Positions 53,401 to 63,148 are shown, numbered from the stretch's first letter. The stretch is DNA of 64,000 nt from Parus major (GCF_001522545.3 NC_031797.1:3820955-3884954), one strand, 5' to 3'. Numbers and translations: made by a program. The notes: generated from the sequence alone by a model not told the origin.

Positions 53401-56400
53401 AGCAGTGAAATATTCTTTCCTGAAATATTCTAACCCCTGGGTTAGGATCTGAGCTGTTTCACCTCTTGACTCTTTTAATCAGATCCCCTCGAGGTTAATT
53501 AAACAAGCAAAGCCCAAAAAATCCCAGTGCAGGAAGGCCAGAATCTGCATAAACCCAAACCTGCTCTAAACAAAGCTTTGGGCTGGGGAAAAAGCCGTGG
53601 TTTGGGGTGGGAGGGAGGGAATTCCCTGTGCATGTCCCAGCCCTGGGGGCTGTTTCCATCAGAGCTGGTTTGGCTGTGCTGGGATCGCTGCGAGGGAAGG
53701 GCTGGAGGAGGAGGAGGAGGAGGAGGAGGAAGCTCTAGGGCAGATAAATATTTCTGCTGTGGTTTCTGCTTTGCTGGGCTGGCTCAGCCATACAAACAAC
53801 ACCTTCAAGGTGACATCTTTAGGGTTATTGCAGGGAATTTGGGTGGCTGGGGGTGTTTTCAGGGCCTTTATCTCCCCGGGGAAGGAACAGTTTGTGTTCC
53901 AGATGCACAGGCTGAGGGATTACAGGATCCTCTGGGACACGGGATCCCAGCTGGGATCAGCCTCTGGAGCTCTGCCCCCAGATTTTTGGAGTTTGGGGCA
54001 CATAAAATACCTTAAATTGCAGTATTTTTCTGCAAAGTATCCACACACCAATGGGGGATTTGGGGCTTTTTGCTTTATATAAGTGAATAGGAGGAGGAGG
54101 AGGAAGCTCTAGGGCAGATAAATATTTCTGCTGTGGTTTCTGCTTTGCTGGGCTGGCTCAGCCATACAAACAACACCTTCAAGGTGACATCTTTAGGGTT
54201 ATTGCAGGGAATTTGGGTGGCTGGGGGTGTTTTTTCTCTCTCACCCACGTGATGTTCCCTCCCCAAAAGGGATATTGCAGCTCCTTGGGCTCTCTCCAGA
54301 GAGAAACTGGGGGAGGTTTCTGAGCTCTGTGGTCTCACCCAGTGTGATCTGACTGCTTTGTGCCCAGCTCCTCAAAGTCTGAGACACATCACTGCTGTTT
54401 GATGCTTCTTTATCCTGTGTGGATGGTTCTGCACCCCAGCCCCTGGCAAAGAGTCACTTCTAGAAGTTTAGAGCACTTAAAAAGTTAAAGCACTGAGAGT
54501 TCCCCCTCAGTTTGAGGCCTGAATCAGCTTTTCCATGTCCATGCACCAAGCTGGCCCTGCAGGGAGGCAAATTGGAGCCCTCACCTGCCAAAAGGTAAGT
54601 TTTACCTTCAGAGAAGGCTGCAAATGCCAGCTCCAATGGCTTTTTATCCAGCAGAATAACTTCCAAAAGGCCCCCAAAAGCACATCAGTTCAACCTGAGC
54701 TCAAGACACCTCGAGTGTCTCCACAAGGTGCTGGAATTTGAGTTACTGGTGGGGAAAAAAAAAACCAGAATAAAGCTCCTCACCGTGGTTTCTCGTGGTG
54801 CTCTTGCCACACAATCACCCTGCGAGCGTTTTGCAACGATGGCTCAATGCTTTTTGTGTTCCTTTAAAGACTCTTAGCACTGGAAGCATGGTATTCCTGC
54901 TGTTGCAGTGCCTGGCACAGATGCAGAACTGCATGTTCTGCGGGCCAGCAGGAGTCAGAGGAGCTGTAGCAGCACTATCTGAGTGTCCTCCTCCACCCCC
55001 AGCTGCTGCAGGCTTGGCTGTACCTGCTCATTCCACCCTATCTGGCAGAGATAGGAAGTTTTTGGGAGCAAATGTTTGTTTAACAGGAGGTCAAGGCAAC
55101 AATCCCTGCTGGTTGATGTCTCTGTAATTTGCTACTTTAACACAAGTCAGGGTGAGAGGGAACAGCCTCAAGCTGCGCCAGGGGAGGTTTGGGTGGGATA
55201 TTAGGGAGAATTTCTTCACTGGGACAGGGAATCACCATCCCCAGAGGGATTGAAGCTGTGTGGATGTGGCACTTGGGAATGTGGTTTAGTGCTGGCCTTG
55301 GCAGTGCCGGGGTTTGATCTTGGAGGGCTTTTCCAGCTGAAATCCCAGAGTGGTTTGGGCTGGAATGAGCTAAAGCCCATCCAGTGCCACAGGCAGGGAC
55401 ACCCTCCACTATCCCAGGGTGCTCCCAGGGGTGAGGCAGCCACAGCTTCTCTGGGAATTCCATCCCAGACCCTTCACAGTGAAGAATTCCTTCCCAATAT
55501 CCCATTTAGAGATGATCCTAAATCATCCACAGTTTTATTCCCAGTCTCTTGGCAGAGGCTCTGATCCCCCCCTGTGCTCTGCACCGCCACATCCCAGAGA
55601 GAATTCCCCAAAAACCAAATCAATCCCCCCAAAACCATTCACCAAAGGCTTTTTCCCTGCAGAAAATACGCAGCCATTTCCTCCTCTGAGCAGCGTCAGA
55701 GCTACAAAAACGATTTCAACGCGGAATACAACGAGTACAGGGACTTGCACGCCCGGATAGAGCGGATAACCCGACGGTTCACCCAGCTGGACGCCAAGCT
55801 GAAGCAACTTTTGCAAGGCTCTGAGGAGTACAAGGTAGAAACAGAGCTAAAAAAGCCTGTGAAAAGCTCCCTGTGCACGTGGCAGAGCTGCAGGGCTTTG
55901 ATCTGCTCTCTTTGGGCTGAAAATTGGGGAATTTGGGTGTCGAAATTGCAGCCTCAGGAATTGCTCAGAAAGGGGAACGTGCACACAGCTGACAGCTTTG
56001 GGGAATGCTCCTAACCCAGCTCTGTGCTGCTCCTTTTTCAGGCTGGAGCCACATCATGGGACTTGTTGACAAGGAAAGGCCTCAGTGAGACAATTGGTGT
56101 CCTTAGCCAAAAGCTGCTGGAAGCTATTAGTGTATCCCAGCCAGAAAAACTCATATTTGCACATATGGGAGCGTATCAGGGCTGGAAGGGGAGTTAGCAC
56201 GGGGTCATCTGTTCCTCTGCAATCTTTGATCTTAATAATGCAGCATTATTGGACTTGTCAGAGTGATTTTTAAAAGAGTTTTAGCTATTCATTAGCTTGA
56301 AAAAGTGAGTCTCGTCGAGGATAATAAACAGATTTTTACAGAGCACCTATTGTGCTAAGCACAGCTTCCTCCCTCAAAGCTCCTGCCCTTCTCCTTGCAA

Positions 56401-57839
56401 AATTCCTCCCTGGATTGTTTTTAGATCTTGGTGGGGGAGAAAAAAATGGGGCTGGGGGGCTTTGGAAATGTGAATTATCCTGGAATCCAGGTGCTTGTCA
56501 CAGGTAGTTCTCATGGCTCATCCTTCTCCAGGATATCTGTGGGATCTGAGCTGGGTGTAGCCATTGGATCTGCCCAGGGAATCCCTGGAGGGAGCAGATT
56601 TTGGTTGGAATTTGGAGGAATTGTGTACATTGAGCCATCAGTAAATGCAAAACTGAAAATAATTCCCTATTTATTTTTTTCTCTTTTATTTTATTTTTTT
56701 TTTTAGACCATCCACGATCAAATTTTACAGGAATATCGGAAAATTAAAAAGGTAAGGGAATGTCCTTGGCCACAGAAGGCTTTTGGGTGGTGCCCCTGGT
56801 GTGACTGAAAGAGATGGGCCCTTGCCAAGAGCAAACCCAGGCTCTGAGGCAATTCCAGCAGATCTTTGTTCAGCTCCAGCCTGTCCCTAAAAGATCAGAG
56901 AGGGTTTGGGGGGAGCTGGGAGTGCCCCACGGGTCCTGGGGATCGCTGAGCCGTGGCTGTGGCACAATGGCTCTGCTCGCTCAGGGCCTTTATCTCCCCA
57001 GGGAAGGAACAGTTTGTGTTCCAGATGCACAGGCTGAGGGATTACAGGATCCTCTGGGACACGGGATCCCAGCTGNGATGCACAGGCTGAGGGATTACAG
57101 GATCCTCTGGGACACGGGATCCCAGCTGGGATCAGCCTCTGGAGCTCTGCCCCCAGATTTTTGGAGTTTGGAGCACATAAAATACCTTAAATTGCAGTAT
57201 TTTTCTGCAAAGCATCCACACACCAATGGGGGATTTGGGGCTTTTTTATTTGTTAGGATTGTTTATTATCCTGAGCCCTGTTGTGTCCTGAGGGATTCAG
57301 GAGCTCTTTGAAGGGATTCCCTGCATGTTGGAAGCCCAGTTAGGCTGAGCCTAACTCAGGTGTGCTCCTTCCCTGTGAGGAGGCACCTGGAGCTGGATAA
57401 CGCTGAAAAGAGATTTTATCCTTGCCTGGGTTTGGTCAGAGCAGGGCTGTTTCAAAGAGGGATCTAAAAGAGCTTCACTCCATGGTTTTAAGCTGAAAGA
57501 GGGGAGGTTTAGGTGGGATATGAGCAGGAAATCCTTCCCTGGGAGGGAACGGGGTGGAATCCCCAGGGAAGTGTTCGGGGATCACCCTGGGGCAGTGGAA
57601 CATGTCCCATGGCATGAGATGATCTTTACATTCCCCCCAAACCATCCCATGCCTGACTCTGTGCTGCCAAAATTTATCCAGAACCTTTCCCACCTCTGCA
57701 TTTTCATTTTTTTTTCCCTCCTTTTGTTTTGCAGACAAACCCCAATTACAGCCAAGAGAAGAACCGCTGCGAATACCTCCACAACAAACTGGCCCACATC
57801 AAAAAACTGATAGCAGAGTATGACCAGCAGCAGTTTTAG
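8417..57839 (+). CDS. ELL: ELL, RNA polymerase II elongation factor, twelve coding exons
   Basis: Coding exons: 8417-8551, 32682-32729, 37504-37625, 37938-38101, 40900-41153, 44150-44274, 47188-47287, 49997-50495, 52923-52989, 55663-55834, 56707-56751, 57735-57839. The sum is 1836 bp, giving 611 aa (human 621). All splice sites are GT-AG, in frame, and at positions that fit the human protein. The ATG context is strong (CCAAGATGG) and exon 1 encodes 45 residues, as in human. The N-terminal ELL domain covers about residues 5-290 ([49 protein letters not shown]). A low-complexity Pro/Ser/Lys linker follows at about 290-480, with a Lys-rich stretch near 434-462. The C-terminal occludin-homology domain covers about 505-608 ([22 protein letters not shown], ending EYDQQQF). 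The family suppresses Pol II pausing and works in the super elongation and little elongation complexes with EAF and AFF4 partners. Identity is near certain. Confidence 0.97.
10909..11024 (+). mobile_element. CR1 3'-end fragment in ELL intron 1
   Basis: Shows gatggggcttggagcagcct, gtggaaggtgtcccagctca, ctttaaggtccctcccagcc and the terminal ccattctgtgattctgag of the CR1 tail. Confidence 0.85.
11487..11612 (+). mobile_element. CR1 3'-end fragment in ELL intron 1
   Basis: Shows ggccaaggccaggttggatg, gcttggagcaacctgatctg, ctgggtggtcttcaaggtct and a decayed terminal attagatgattc. More diverged than its neighbour at 10.9 kb and in the same orientation. Confidence 0.8.
15371..15522 (+). mobile_element. 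CR1 3'-end fragment in ELL intron 1
   Basis: Shows gccccagccctggaagcatc, caacctggaacagtggaagg and the terminal gtctgtgattctacgattct, the short direct repeat typical of CR1 ends. Confidence 0.85.
21880..21972. repeat. AT-rich simple repeat
   Basis: Imperfect repeats of TTTATT, TTCTTTAATTC and TTTATTTGTTTG spread over about 90 bp. Low-complexity sequence with no coding sense. Confidence 0.75.
25526..25632 (+). mobile_element. CR1 3'-end fragment in ELL intron 1
   Basis: Shows cttgggcaacctggggtagt, gtgtccctgcccatggctgg, gggatttaaggtcccttcct and a decayed tail (ttccattattccatg). Confidence 0.82.
26258..26445. repeat. Minisatellite, 31-38 bp units, about 5.5 copies
   Basis: Each unit starts ggtgaaattctg (or ggtgaatgaaattctg) and ends gagctgggaat. 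Units alternate between short and long forms, so the higher-order period is about 65-70 bp. Confidence 0.85.
29447..29761. repeat. 45-bp tandem repeat (VNTR) abutting an assembly gap
   Basis: The motif cacacatccc begins at 29452, 29497, 29542, 29587, 29631, 29676 and 29721, a period of 45 bp with one 44-bp step. Each unit reads through ccaggaattgtattaattcc and catgtgttccctggcccc with few changes. The last visible unit runs into the N gap, so the true copy number is unknown. Confidence 0.95.
29762..29935. other. Assembly gap (174 N)
   Basis: A run of N directly after seven copies of the 45-bp repeat. The gap is probably unresolved repeat copies. Confidence 0.99.
32730..37503 (+). other. ELL: ELL intron 2
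   Basis: 4.8 kb of AT-rich intron between the 48-bp exon 2 and exon 3. No recognisable transposon or RNA gene was seen. It ends in a CTC-rich tract (37478-37495) and GAGCAG. This is a tandem NAGNAG-type acceptor, and the CAG is taken as the used site because it keeps the human reading (QG/HIAIP). Confidence 0.75.
38102..40899 (+). other. ELL: ELL intron 4
   Basis: 2.8 kb between exons 4 and 5 with one CR1 fragment near its start. Nothing else was recognised. Confidence 0.75.
38284..38400 (+). mobile_element. CR1 3'-end fragment in ELL intron 4
   Basis: Shows ctgccccagccctggaggtg, atcaggttggagccacccaa and gattttaaggtcccagccag, in CR1 order but diverged. Confidence 0.78.
41154..44149 (+). other. 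ELL: ELL intron 5
   Basis: 3.0 kb. The donor is CAG/GTTTGT, weaker than the others in this gene. It holds a CR1 fragment at 43.1 kb and a short direct repeat (aaggttggataaaacctta at about 43459 and 43497). No gene was seen in it. Confidence 0.75.
43127..43240 (+). mobile_element. CR1 3'-end fragment in ELL intron 5
   Basis: Shows gttgcccagagaggcttccc, gtgtccaaggccaggttgga and atagtggaaggtgtccctgc. The terminal repeats are lost. Confidence 0.82.
44275..47187 (+). other. ELL: ELL intron 6
   Basis: 2.9 kb of AT-rich intron with poly-A and poly-T runs (45238-45250, 45412-45430, 46150-46180) and one CR1 fragment. Nothing else was recognised. Confidence 0.75.
45640..45712 (+). mobile_element. CR1 3'-end fragment in ELL intron 6
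   Basis: Shows gtggaaggtgtccccagcct, gagctttaaggtccttccaa and cccaaaccattcc. A short truncated tail. Confidence 0.78.
47288..49996 (+). other. ELL: ELL intron 7
   Basis: 2.7 kb with a T9/A11 tract followed by small inverted repeats (48188-48230), an (AT)n run (48632-48646) and a minus-strand CR1 fragment. No gene was seen in it. Confidence 0.75.
49556..49700 (-). mobile_element. CR1 3'-end fragment, reverse orientation, in ELL intron 7
   Basis: Reads as the complement of a CR1 tail: ggaatggtttgggttgggaa, ggaccttaaagctcatcctg, ctgccatggcagggacacct and cagcctggccttggacactt. Confidence 0.88.
50496..52922 (+). other. ELL: ELL intron 8
   Basis: 2.4 kb with one minus-strand CR1 remnant. The reading frame of exon 9 stays open for about 175 bases upstream of its acceptor, which is taken as chance. 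Confidence 0.75.
51892..51958 (-). mobile_element. CR1 3'-end remnant, reverse orientation
   Basis: Shows gtttgggttggaagggcctt and aaagctcatctggttccacc, the complement of the extreme CR1 3' end, cut off after about 65 bp. Confidence 0.82.
53704..53859. repeat. Repeat unit A, copy 1 (with a GGA run)
   Basis: Starts with (GGA)n, then agctctagggcagataaata, and ends ggctgggggtgtttt. About 128 bp after the GGA run are identical by eye to 54105-54233. Confidence 0.9.
53860..54085. repeat. Repeat unit B, copy 1
   Basis: Runs from cagggcctttatctcccc to about tttatataagtgaat and lies between the two A copies. A near-identical copy is at 56980-57245. Confidence 0.88.
54088..54233. repeat. Repeat unit A, copy 2
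   Basis: Same sequence as 53704-53859 with a shorter GGA run. The offset between copies is 374 bp, equal to A plus B, so the arrangement is a partial tandem duplication A-B-A. Confidence 0.9.
55152..55340 (+). mobile_element. CR1 3'-end fragment in ELL intron 9
   Basis: Shows ggtgagagggaacagcctca, gccaggggaggtttgggtgg, gagaatttcttcactgggac and tggatgtggcacttgggaat, the well-known CR1 3' block. It is tail-to-tail with the next element. Confidence 0.9.
55347..55545 (-). mobile_element. CR1 3'-end fragment, reverse orientation
   Basis: Shows gagtggtttgggctggaatg, ccacaggcagggacaccctc, tatcccagggtgctcccagg and gaattccttcccaatatccc, read as the complement of a CR1 tail. Confidence 0.88.
55835..56706 (+). 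other. ELL: ELL intron 10
   Basis: 0.9 kb ending in a long T tract and TTTTAG. Nothing recognisable was seen in it. Confidence 0.75.
56980..57245. repeat. Repeat unit B, copy 2, with internal 52-bp duplication and single N
   Basis: Matches 53860-54075 almost base for base. The segment starting gatgcacaggctgaggga occurs twice (57024-57075 and from 57077) with a lone N at 57076 between the copies. That is typical of an overlap left uncollapsed by an assembler. Confidence 0.9.
57485..57645 (+). mobile_element. Diverged CR1 3'-end fragment in ELL intron 11
   Basis: Shows gaggggaggtttaggtggga, ggaaatccttccctgggagg, gaagtgttcggggatcaccc and gcatgagatgatctttac. More decayed than the other CR1 copies. 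Confidence 0.72.
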
Positions 57840-58096
57840 CTGCCACTCACCCCTGGACTGGGTAGGGCAAACCAAAATCCAGTCACCCTGGACGTTTAAG
57901 TTCCCTTTTGTACACCCAAAATCCCTTTCAGAGACGAGCATTAATTCCTCGTGGTTGAAGAACTTGGGGATGACTTTAAGATGCCAGATCTGTCATGTCC
58001 ACGTCCAGCACGCTCCTCCCGAGTTTTTAAGCCTCTCTGAATGTTGGAATGTAACAAAATGGATAACAAAAAAAAAAAAAAAAAAAAAAAAAATAC

Positions 58097-58482
58097 NNNN
58101 NNNNNNNNNNNNNNNNNNNNNNNNNNNNNNNNNNNNNNNNNNNNNNNNNNNNNNNNNNNNNNNNNNNNNNNNNNNNNNNNNNNNNNNNNNNNNNNNNNNN
58201 NNNNNNNNNNNNNNNNNNNNNNNNNNNNNNNNNNNNNNNNNNNNNNNNNNNNNNNNNNNNNNNNNNNNNNNNNNNNNNNNNNNNNNNNNNNNNNNNNNNN
58301 NNNNNNNNNNNNNNNNNNNNNNNNNNNNNNNNNNNNNNNNNNNNNNNNNNNNNNNNNNNNNNNNNNNNNNNNNNNNNNNNNNNNNNNNNNNNNNNNNNNN
58401 NNNNNNNNNNNNNNNNNNNNNNNNNNNNNNNNNNNNNNNNNNNNNNNNNNNNNNNNNNNNNNNNNNNNNNNNNNNNNNNNNN
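58097..58482. other. Assembly gap (386 N)
   Basis: A run of N directly after a long A homopolymer in the ELL 3' UTR; the homopolymer is the probable cause. Confidence 0.99.
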
Positions 58483-59469
58483 ATCCCAAAAAAACCAACC
58501 CCAAACCCCCCCCCTCCCTTCTTTTCTTTTATTTTCTTTTTGCTTTTTGCTTTGTTCTGGTGCAAACCTCCTGCCCAGTTCACCTCCAGTGCTGGGAAGA
58601 TGGAGAACCCATCTGCTTTTGACTTTTCTAATTTTCTAATGAGGCAACCAGTTTTATTAATTGCTAATGAGACTATGGTCTATTTTTGTATCAAAAAGAA
58701 AAAAAAAATTAGGAAAGAAAAAAGCTTTTTTTTTTTTTTCCTTCTAAAACTGTGCCTCCCTTTTCCTTTTAGGCCAAGTGCTCGGGACCTTTTTCTTTGC
58801 AGTATTACTAAAACTGCCCCAGGAGTCACCCAGAGGAGTGACTTTATTCCTTGATCCATGAGAGGAGGGGGTGGGGGGTGCTCTGCTCTCTCCTGGGATA
58901 TTTTTTATTTTTTATTTTTTATTTTGTGTGTGTGTGTCTTTGCAAGGCAGCAGCAAATCCTGGTGAGAGCAGCAAGGTGCTGTTTTCCCACGCAGATCCT
59001 TTCCACTGGTGTGCTTTATCTCAGCCAGCTTCTCCCTGCAGTCCTGCTTCCTGATTTTTATTTTTTTGGAGGTTTTTTTTAAATTCTTTGGATTGAAGGG
59101 AACGTTTTAGAGTATGGCCAGGGTGTGAGAAACACTCCAAAAAGCACAAAGGTGTCCTTTAACTCTGCTGTTCCTTTCTTTCTCTCCCCTCTCCCCTTTT
59201 TAATCCTGCCAGCCTGTGGGATTTGACTTCTTCCCGCTTCCGTTTATCTCAAAGTAAAGGATTCCTTCCCTGTGGAGTCTCCTTCCCTTGGAGGTTGCAC
59301 TGAAGAGCCTTTCACCCTTTGAAGGAGAGGAATGGCAGAGTTAAGGAGGGAAACACTTCTTCAAACAAGGAGTAACTTGGAGCTTTTTTGTTTTGTTTTT
59401 TTTTTTTTCCCCTGCCCCAAAGGAATCGTGGGTCCATCTGCTGTATTAAAAAAATAGGAGATAAAACGA

Positions 59470-59503
59470 TTATTAATTATTATTATTATTATTATTATAA
59501 TAA
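59470..59503. repeat. (TTA)n microsatellite in ELL 3' UTR
   Basis: About ten TTA/ATT units with small interruptions, ending ataataattt. Confidence 0.85.
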
Positions 59504-60850
59504 TTTCATTGTTGTCACACAGCCAGGGCCACTGCTTTTTGCTTTGTCACTTTATTCTGAGGTCTCTCCCTGTGCATCCAGGGCTTGGCCGTCCCCTTCT
59601 CCCAGGGAAAGGTGGCAGCCAGAGGGACACGGTGGCCCTGGGAACGCCACTGGAACTCCACCAGTCTCCCACTGGTGCCCAAACCCCTGGAGAAGGAGGG
59701 TGGGAAGAGATTCTGTGCCCAAGGAGCGCAGGGGGAGCACCCCAGAACCCCCCCAGGGCATTCCTGCTGGGAATCCCGGGGGTCAGCAACGCTTTGCTCC
59801 CGTCCCTTCCTTCCCCAAATCCAACCCCGAGCTCACCACCTGCCTCTGGTGCTTCTGGAAGGTGCTGGGGGTTTGTGTCAGGAGAACTTGGTGGGGTTCC
59901 TGCCGGGAATCCCAGCTGGGAATCGCGCGGGGGGAGCCGTGGGGGTCCGGGAGGGGACCAGGAGCACCTGGGATGTCCCAAATCCTCAGCCCCGCTCCGG
60001 GCTCGTCGCTGAAAACCCAGCACCTGCCCAACCCCACAGTCTGGGCTGGAAAAACTGAATTTCCCCAGTGCTGGGGCTCGGTGGGGGCTTCGTTCCGGCT
60101 GCGGAGGAGGCGGAACTCGGGATGGCAGAAGAGGCAGCAGCTACAAACCCAGGATGAGTAAATTCTTCCATGGAAACACTTCTCCTGACCCTTAATATTT
60201 TGCAAGGAGGGGTGTTTGTTTTTTTTTTTTTTTGTTGTTGTTGTTGCTTGGGGAGGGGGGGATAGAGATGGATCTCAATCTTTATACATCTGCTATAAGA
60301 TATTTTTGCAAACAGAGTTGTATACAAAGATGTATTGTGTACATTTACATGTATATTCTGGAACTTCTAAAAAATTTGAATATAAAAAAAAAACCCTGAA
60401 AATATTTAATGAATTATCCAAACTGTGAGACCCAATTAGCATCCACCAACTTCCTGCTTCACTTTTCTTTTGGACTGTGTTAAAGAATTGTAGTCGAATC
60501 TGCCTTTTTATTTTTCTTTTTTATTTTTCTTTTTATTTTTTTTTTTTTTTTCTTTTTAGAGACGACGAAGCTTAGGCAAAATTTTGTGCTTTTTGGGTTA
60601 ATAGAAACCAGTTCTAGGTGATTAAGTATGATCTTAACTTATTGATACTGTGTTTTACTTTGTAATATTGTACTGTGGATAAAAAACTATATTGAGCCAT
60701 GGAGTTGGAGTTTACAAAAGAGCTTTTCACTTTGCCAAAATGTTACAATTTCAAGGCAGCATAGTCTTCAGCTTTCCTAATCTTTTTTCTTAAGAGCTAG
60801 TGTCCTTTTTTTGTACACTAAAAAAGCTGAATGCTGATTTTGCAACATAT

Positions 60851-60856
60851 AATAAA
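60851..60856 (+). terminator. ELL: ELL poly(A) signal AATAAA
   Basis: Canonical AATAAA at the end of the AT-rich distal UTR, followed at about 30-50 bases by a GU-rich element (aaggttgtggatttctttt). Best candidate for the ELL 3' end. Confidence 0.75.
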
Positions 60857-60889
60857 TTCACTGTATTGGAAAACAAGCAGACAATAAGG

Positions 60890-61780
60890 TTGTGGATTTC
60901 TTTTCAATGCTTCTCCCTGCAAGGAAACTGAAAAGGGAAAGGTGATAAATGGCTGGCGTGGAGCTTGGAAGCAGGAAACGGGAAGGAACCGGGTCACTCG
61001 AGTGAGCTGAAGTGTCAGAGCAGGGAGTAGGTAAGAAAGAGGAGAGGGAAGAGGTGTTTGGAGCGGGGCAGCTCCTTGGAACGCCGCGCTGGGCTCGGCC
61101 TCCAGCCCTGGCACCAGCTGGGGGCTTCCCACTGCAGCACCCGCCGGGATTTTGGAGGAAAAGCGGCTCTGGAAGAGGCTCTGGATGCTGCTGGAGGCTC
61201 GGGGATGCTCCTCTGTGGGAGTGTGAGGCTCATCCCGGCGGTGCTGCTGCAGCAGGAGCTGGGGATGGGCTCCCACCTCCTCCCACCTGGCTGAACCATC
61301 CCAAAAAAGCTCGGGATGCAGCTCGGGCTGTCCCTGGCCCTGCCTTCAGCAGCATCCACGCAAAATAAAATCAAGAATAAAACTACTCAGGAGTGAAACG
61401 GCCTCGGAATCGCTGCTGTGTTCCTGCTGCCTCCCTCCTGGAGCAGAGGGTGACAGACTCGGGGCTGGAGGCCACAGGTGCTGCATCCCCTGTGTCCAGA
61501 ACCAGCTTGGCTTGAGTCCTGGATTCGGGATTGTCCCTCCAAAACAGCAAACTAGGGAGAAGGTGACAATAATCCAGGGGTCAAATGACGTTTTTGCAGT
61601 CTTGGTTTATTTTTTAAAAGGTGTCCTTGTAGCTGACACGGCAGCACCTGCACAGGGGGACACTGGGTGGGACGGAGCAGGAGCTGAGCCCAGGCTCTTG
61701 CAAATCCCCAAATCCTCCAGTTTTCGTTTCAGAGGTGGCTTCTGAGCCAAGCTCTGCACCCCAGGCCCCCTTTTCACCCT
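60890..61780. other. Intergenic region downstream of ELL
   Basis: No coding exon was recognised. Two AATAAA hexamers occur on the plus strand at 61364-61369 and 61376-61381, and one on the minus strand (TTTATT at 61606-61611). The latter could end an unseen minus-strand gene from the right, but no coding support was found. Confidence 0.5.
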
Positions 61781-62270
61781 CCGCGAGCTTCCCCCGGGGC
61801 TGTGAGCGGCTCCAAGGCCGGCTCCTGCCCCGCGGGGACGCTCGCACAGGAAGGGTCCCCATCCCCTCCCAGCTTTCCTGGGGAATTCCTCCCAACCGCT
61901 GGCAGCTCCGGCGCTGCCCGGGGTCACGCATTGAGCTCATTAACTCGGAGCTGCCCCAGTGGAAATTTACTGGCTGCGTTCGCTGTGCCAGAGCCAGCCG
62001 GGCTCTGCCGCCGCCGCCGCCTTATCGGCCCCGCCGGGAGCCGGGAGCGCCGCACCGGGAGCATCCCCGCGCTCCGGCTCCTCCCGGCCGCCCAAACCGA
62101 GCTCCGGAGGAGCCCCGCGCTCCGATAATTCACTGATAACTCAGGTCACGCTCGGGAAAAGTCGCTTCGCACCGCATCTTGCGCAAACCGCCCCTAATTT
62201 GGGGTCAGGCAGGCGTGGGAAGGCCCTGGCCGGCTTTCAGGGATGCTGGAAACGCGGTGACAGCGCTGTG

Positions 62271-62375
62271 GGGTTTTTCCCCCGTGGGTTTTTAACCCTG
62301 TTGGGTATTTTTTTTTTCCCCTCCATGGGTTTTTTTCCCCTGTGGATTTTTCCCCCCCGTGGGTTTTTTCCCTGG
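62271..62375. repeat. Pyrimidine-rich short tandem repeat
   Basis: About five imperfect units of the form ccccc-gtgggtttttt, varying in C and T run length. Low complexity, with no coding sense. Confidence 0.75.
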
Positions 62376-63148
62376 GCACCTTTCGCCGCTCGTGGCTCGT
62401 TTACATGAGGAAGCTCATTAGAATAATTTGTCCTCGCCACGGTCCGATGGCTCTGGTCCCTCTCCCAGAGCAGCTGCTGCACCTCCAGCGCCGGGCACGA
62501 CCCCCGAAATCCCCCTCCGCTCCCTCCCTGGCAGGCGTGGGCCCGACCTTGGGCAAGCAGCGCCCGGCCGGCGATGGCACAGGGAGAGGGAGGAGGATGA
62601 GGAGCTGCCAGCGGGGATAATGAAGGGCCTGGGATTGTGTTACACCAGGGGAAAAAACCCAACTGCGGAGGGAGGAAAACGTGGCAAGGGAACGCTGAGG
62701 CTGCCGCAAGGCACAAATCTGGGGCTGGCGGGGGGAGACAGAGGCAGGACCCCCCCACCCCCAGCCCAGCCCTTCCCAGCCCTCGCAGCATCTCCGGCTG
62801 AACCTGCTTAGAATGAAGCGCTGCAGAATTTGGGAGCCCCCCGGGGGGGGCTGCGTGGCCTGGATCCCCATCCCGGGCTTGGAGCGGGGGGTCTGCTGGA
62901 AGCGGGGGGTGGGCACCATTGCTGGGGGAGCGGGGCCGGTCGCTATGGCTCCGCTACGGCTCCGCTGGCCCCCGGCCAGCCCCCGGCAGCTGGGGAGCGA
63001 AGGCACTGGGCGGCCGGCCCGGGCTCCCGGCCCATGGACGCGTTGGGCGAGCGGGAACAAGGGAGCCCCGCTCATGCGGTGCCGAGCGTGGGAGGAGTGG
63101 GAAGGGAGTGGGGGAAGGAACAATGGTGGGAGTTATGGGAGGGGGGCG

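Larger units (their letters stand above)
52990..55662 (+). other. ELL: ELL intron 9
   Basis: 2.7 kb containing the local duplication at 53.7-54.2 kb and two CR1 fragments in opposite orientation at 55.2-55.5 kb. Confidence 0.75.
56752..57734 (+). other. ELL: ELL intron 11
   Basis: 1.0 kb holding the second copy of repeat B (with a one-base N) and a diverged CR1 fragment. It ends TTTTGTTTTGCAG before the last exon. Confidence 0.75.
57840..60880 (+). other. ELL: ELL 3' UTR
   Basis: From the stop codon to the poly(A) region is about 3 kb, broken by a gap at 58097-58482 that follows a run of more than twenty A. It contains many T tracts, a (TTA)n run at about 59472-59500, a GC-rich middle (59540-60170) and an AT-rich distal part (60470-60880). 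No coding sequence was recognised. Confidence 0.75.
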
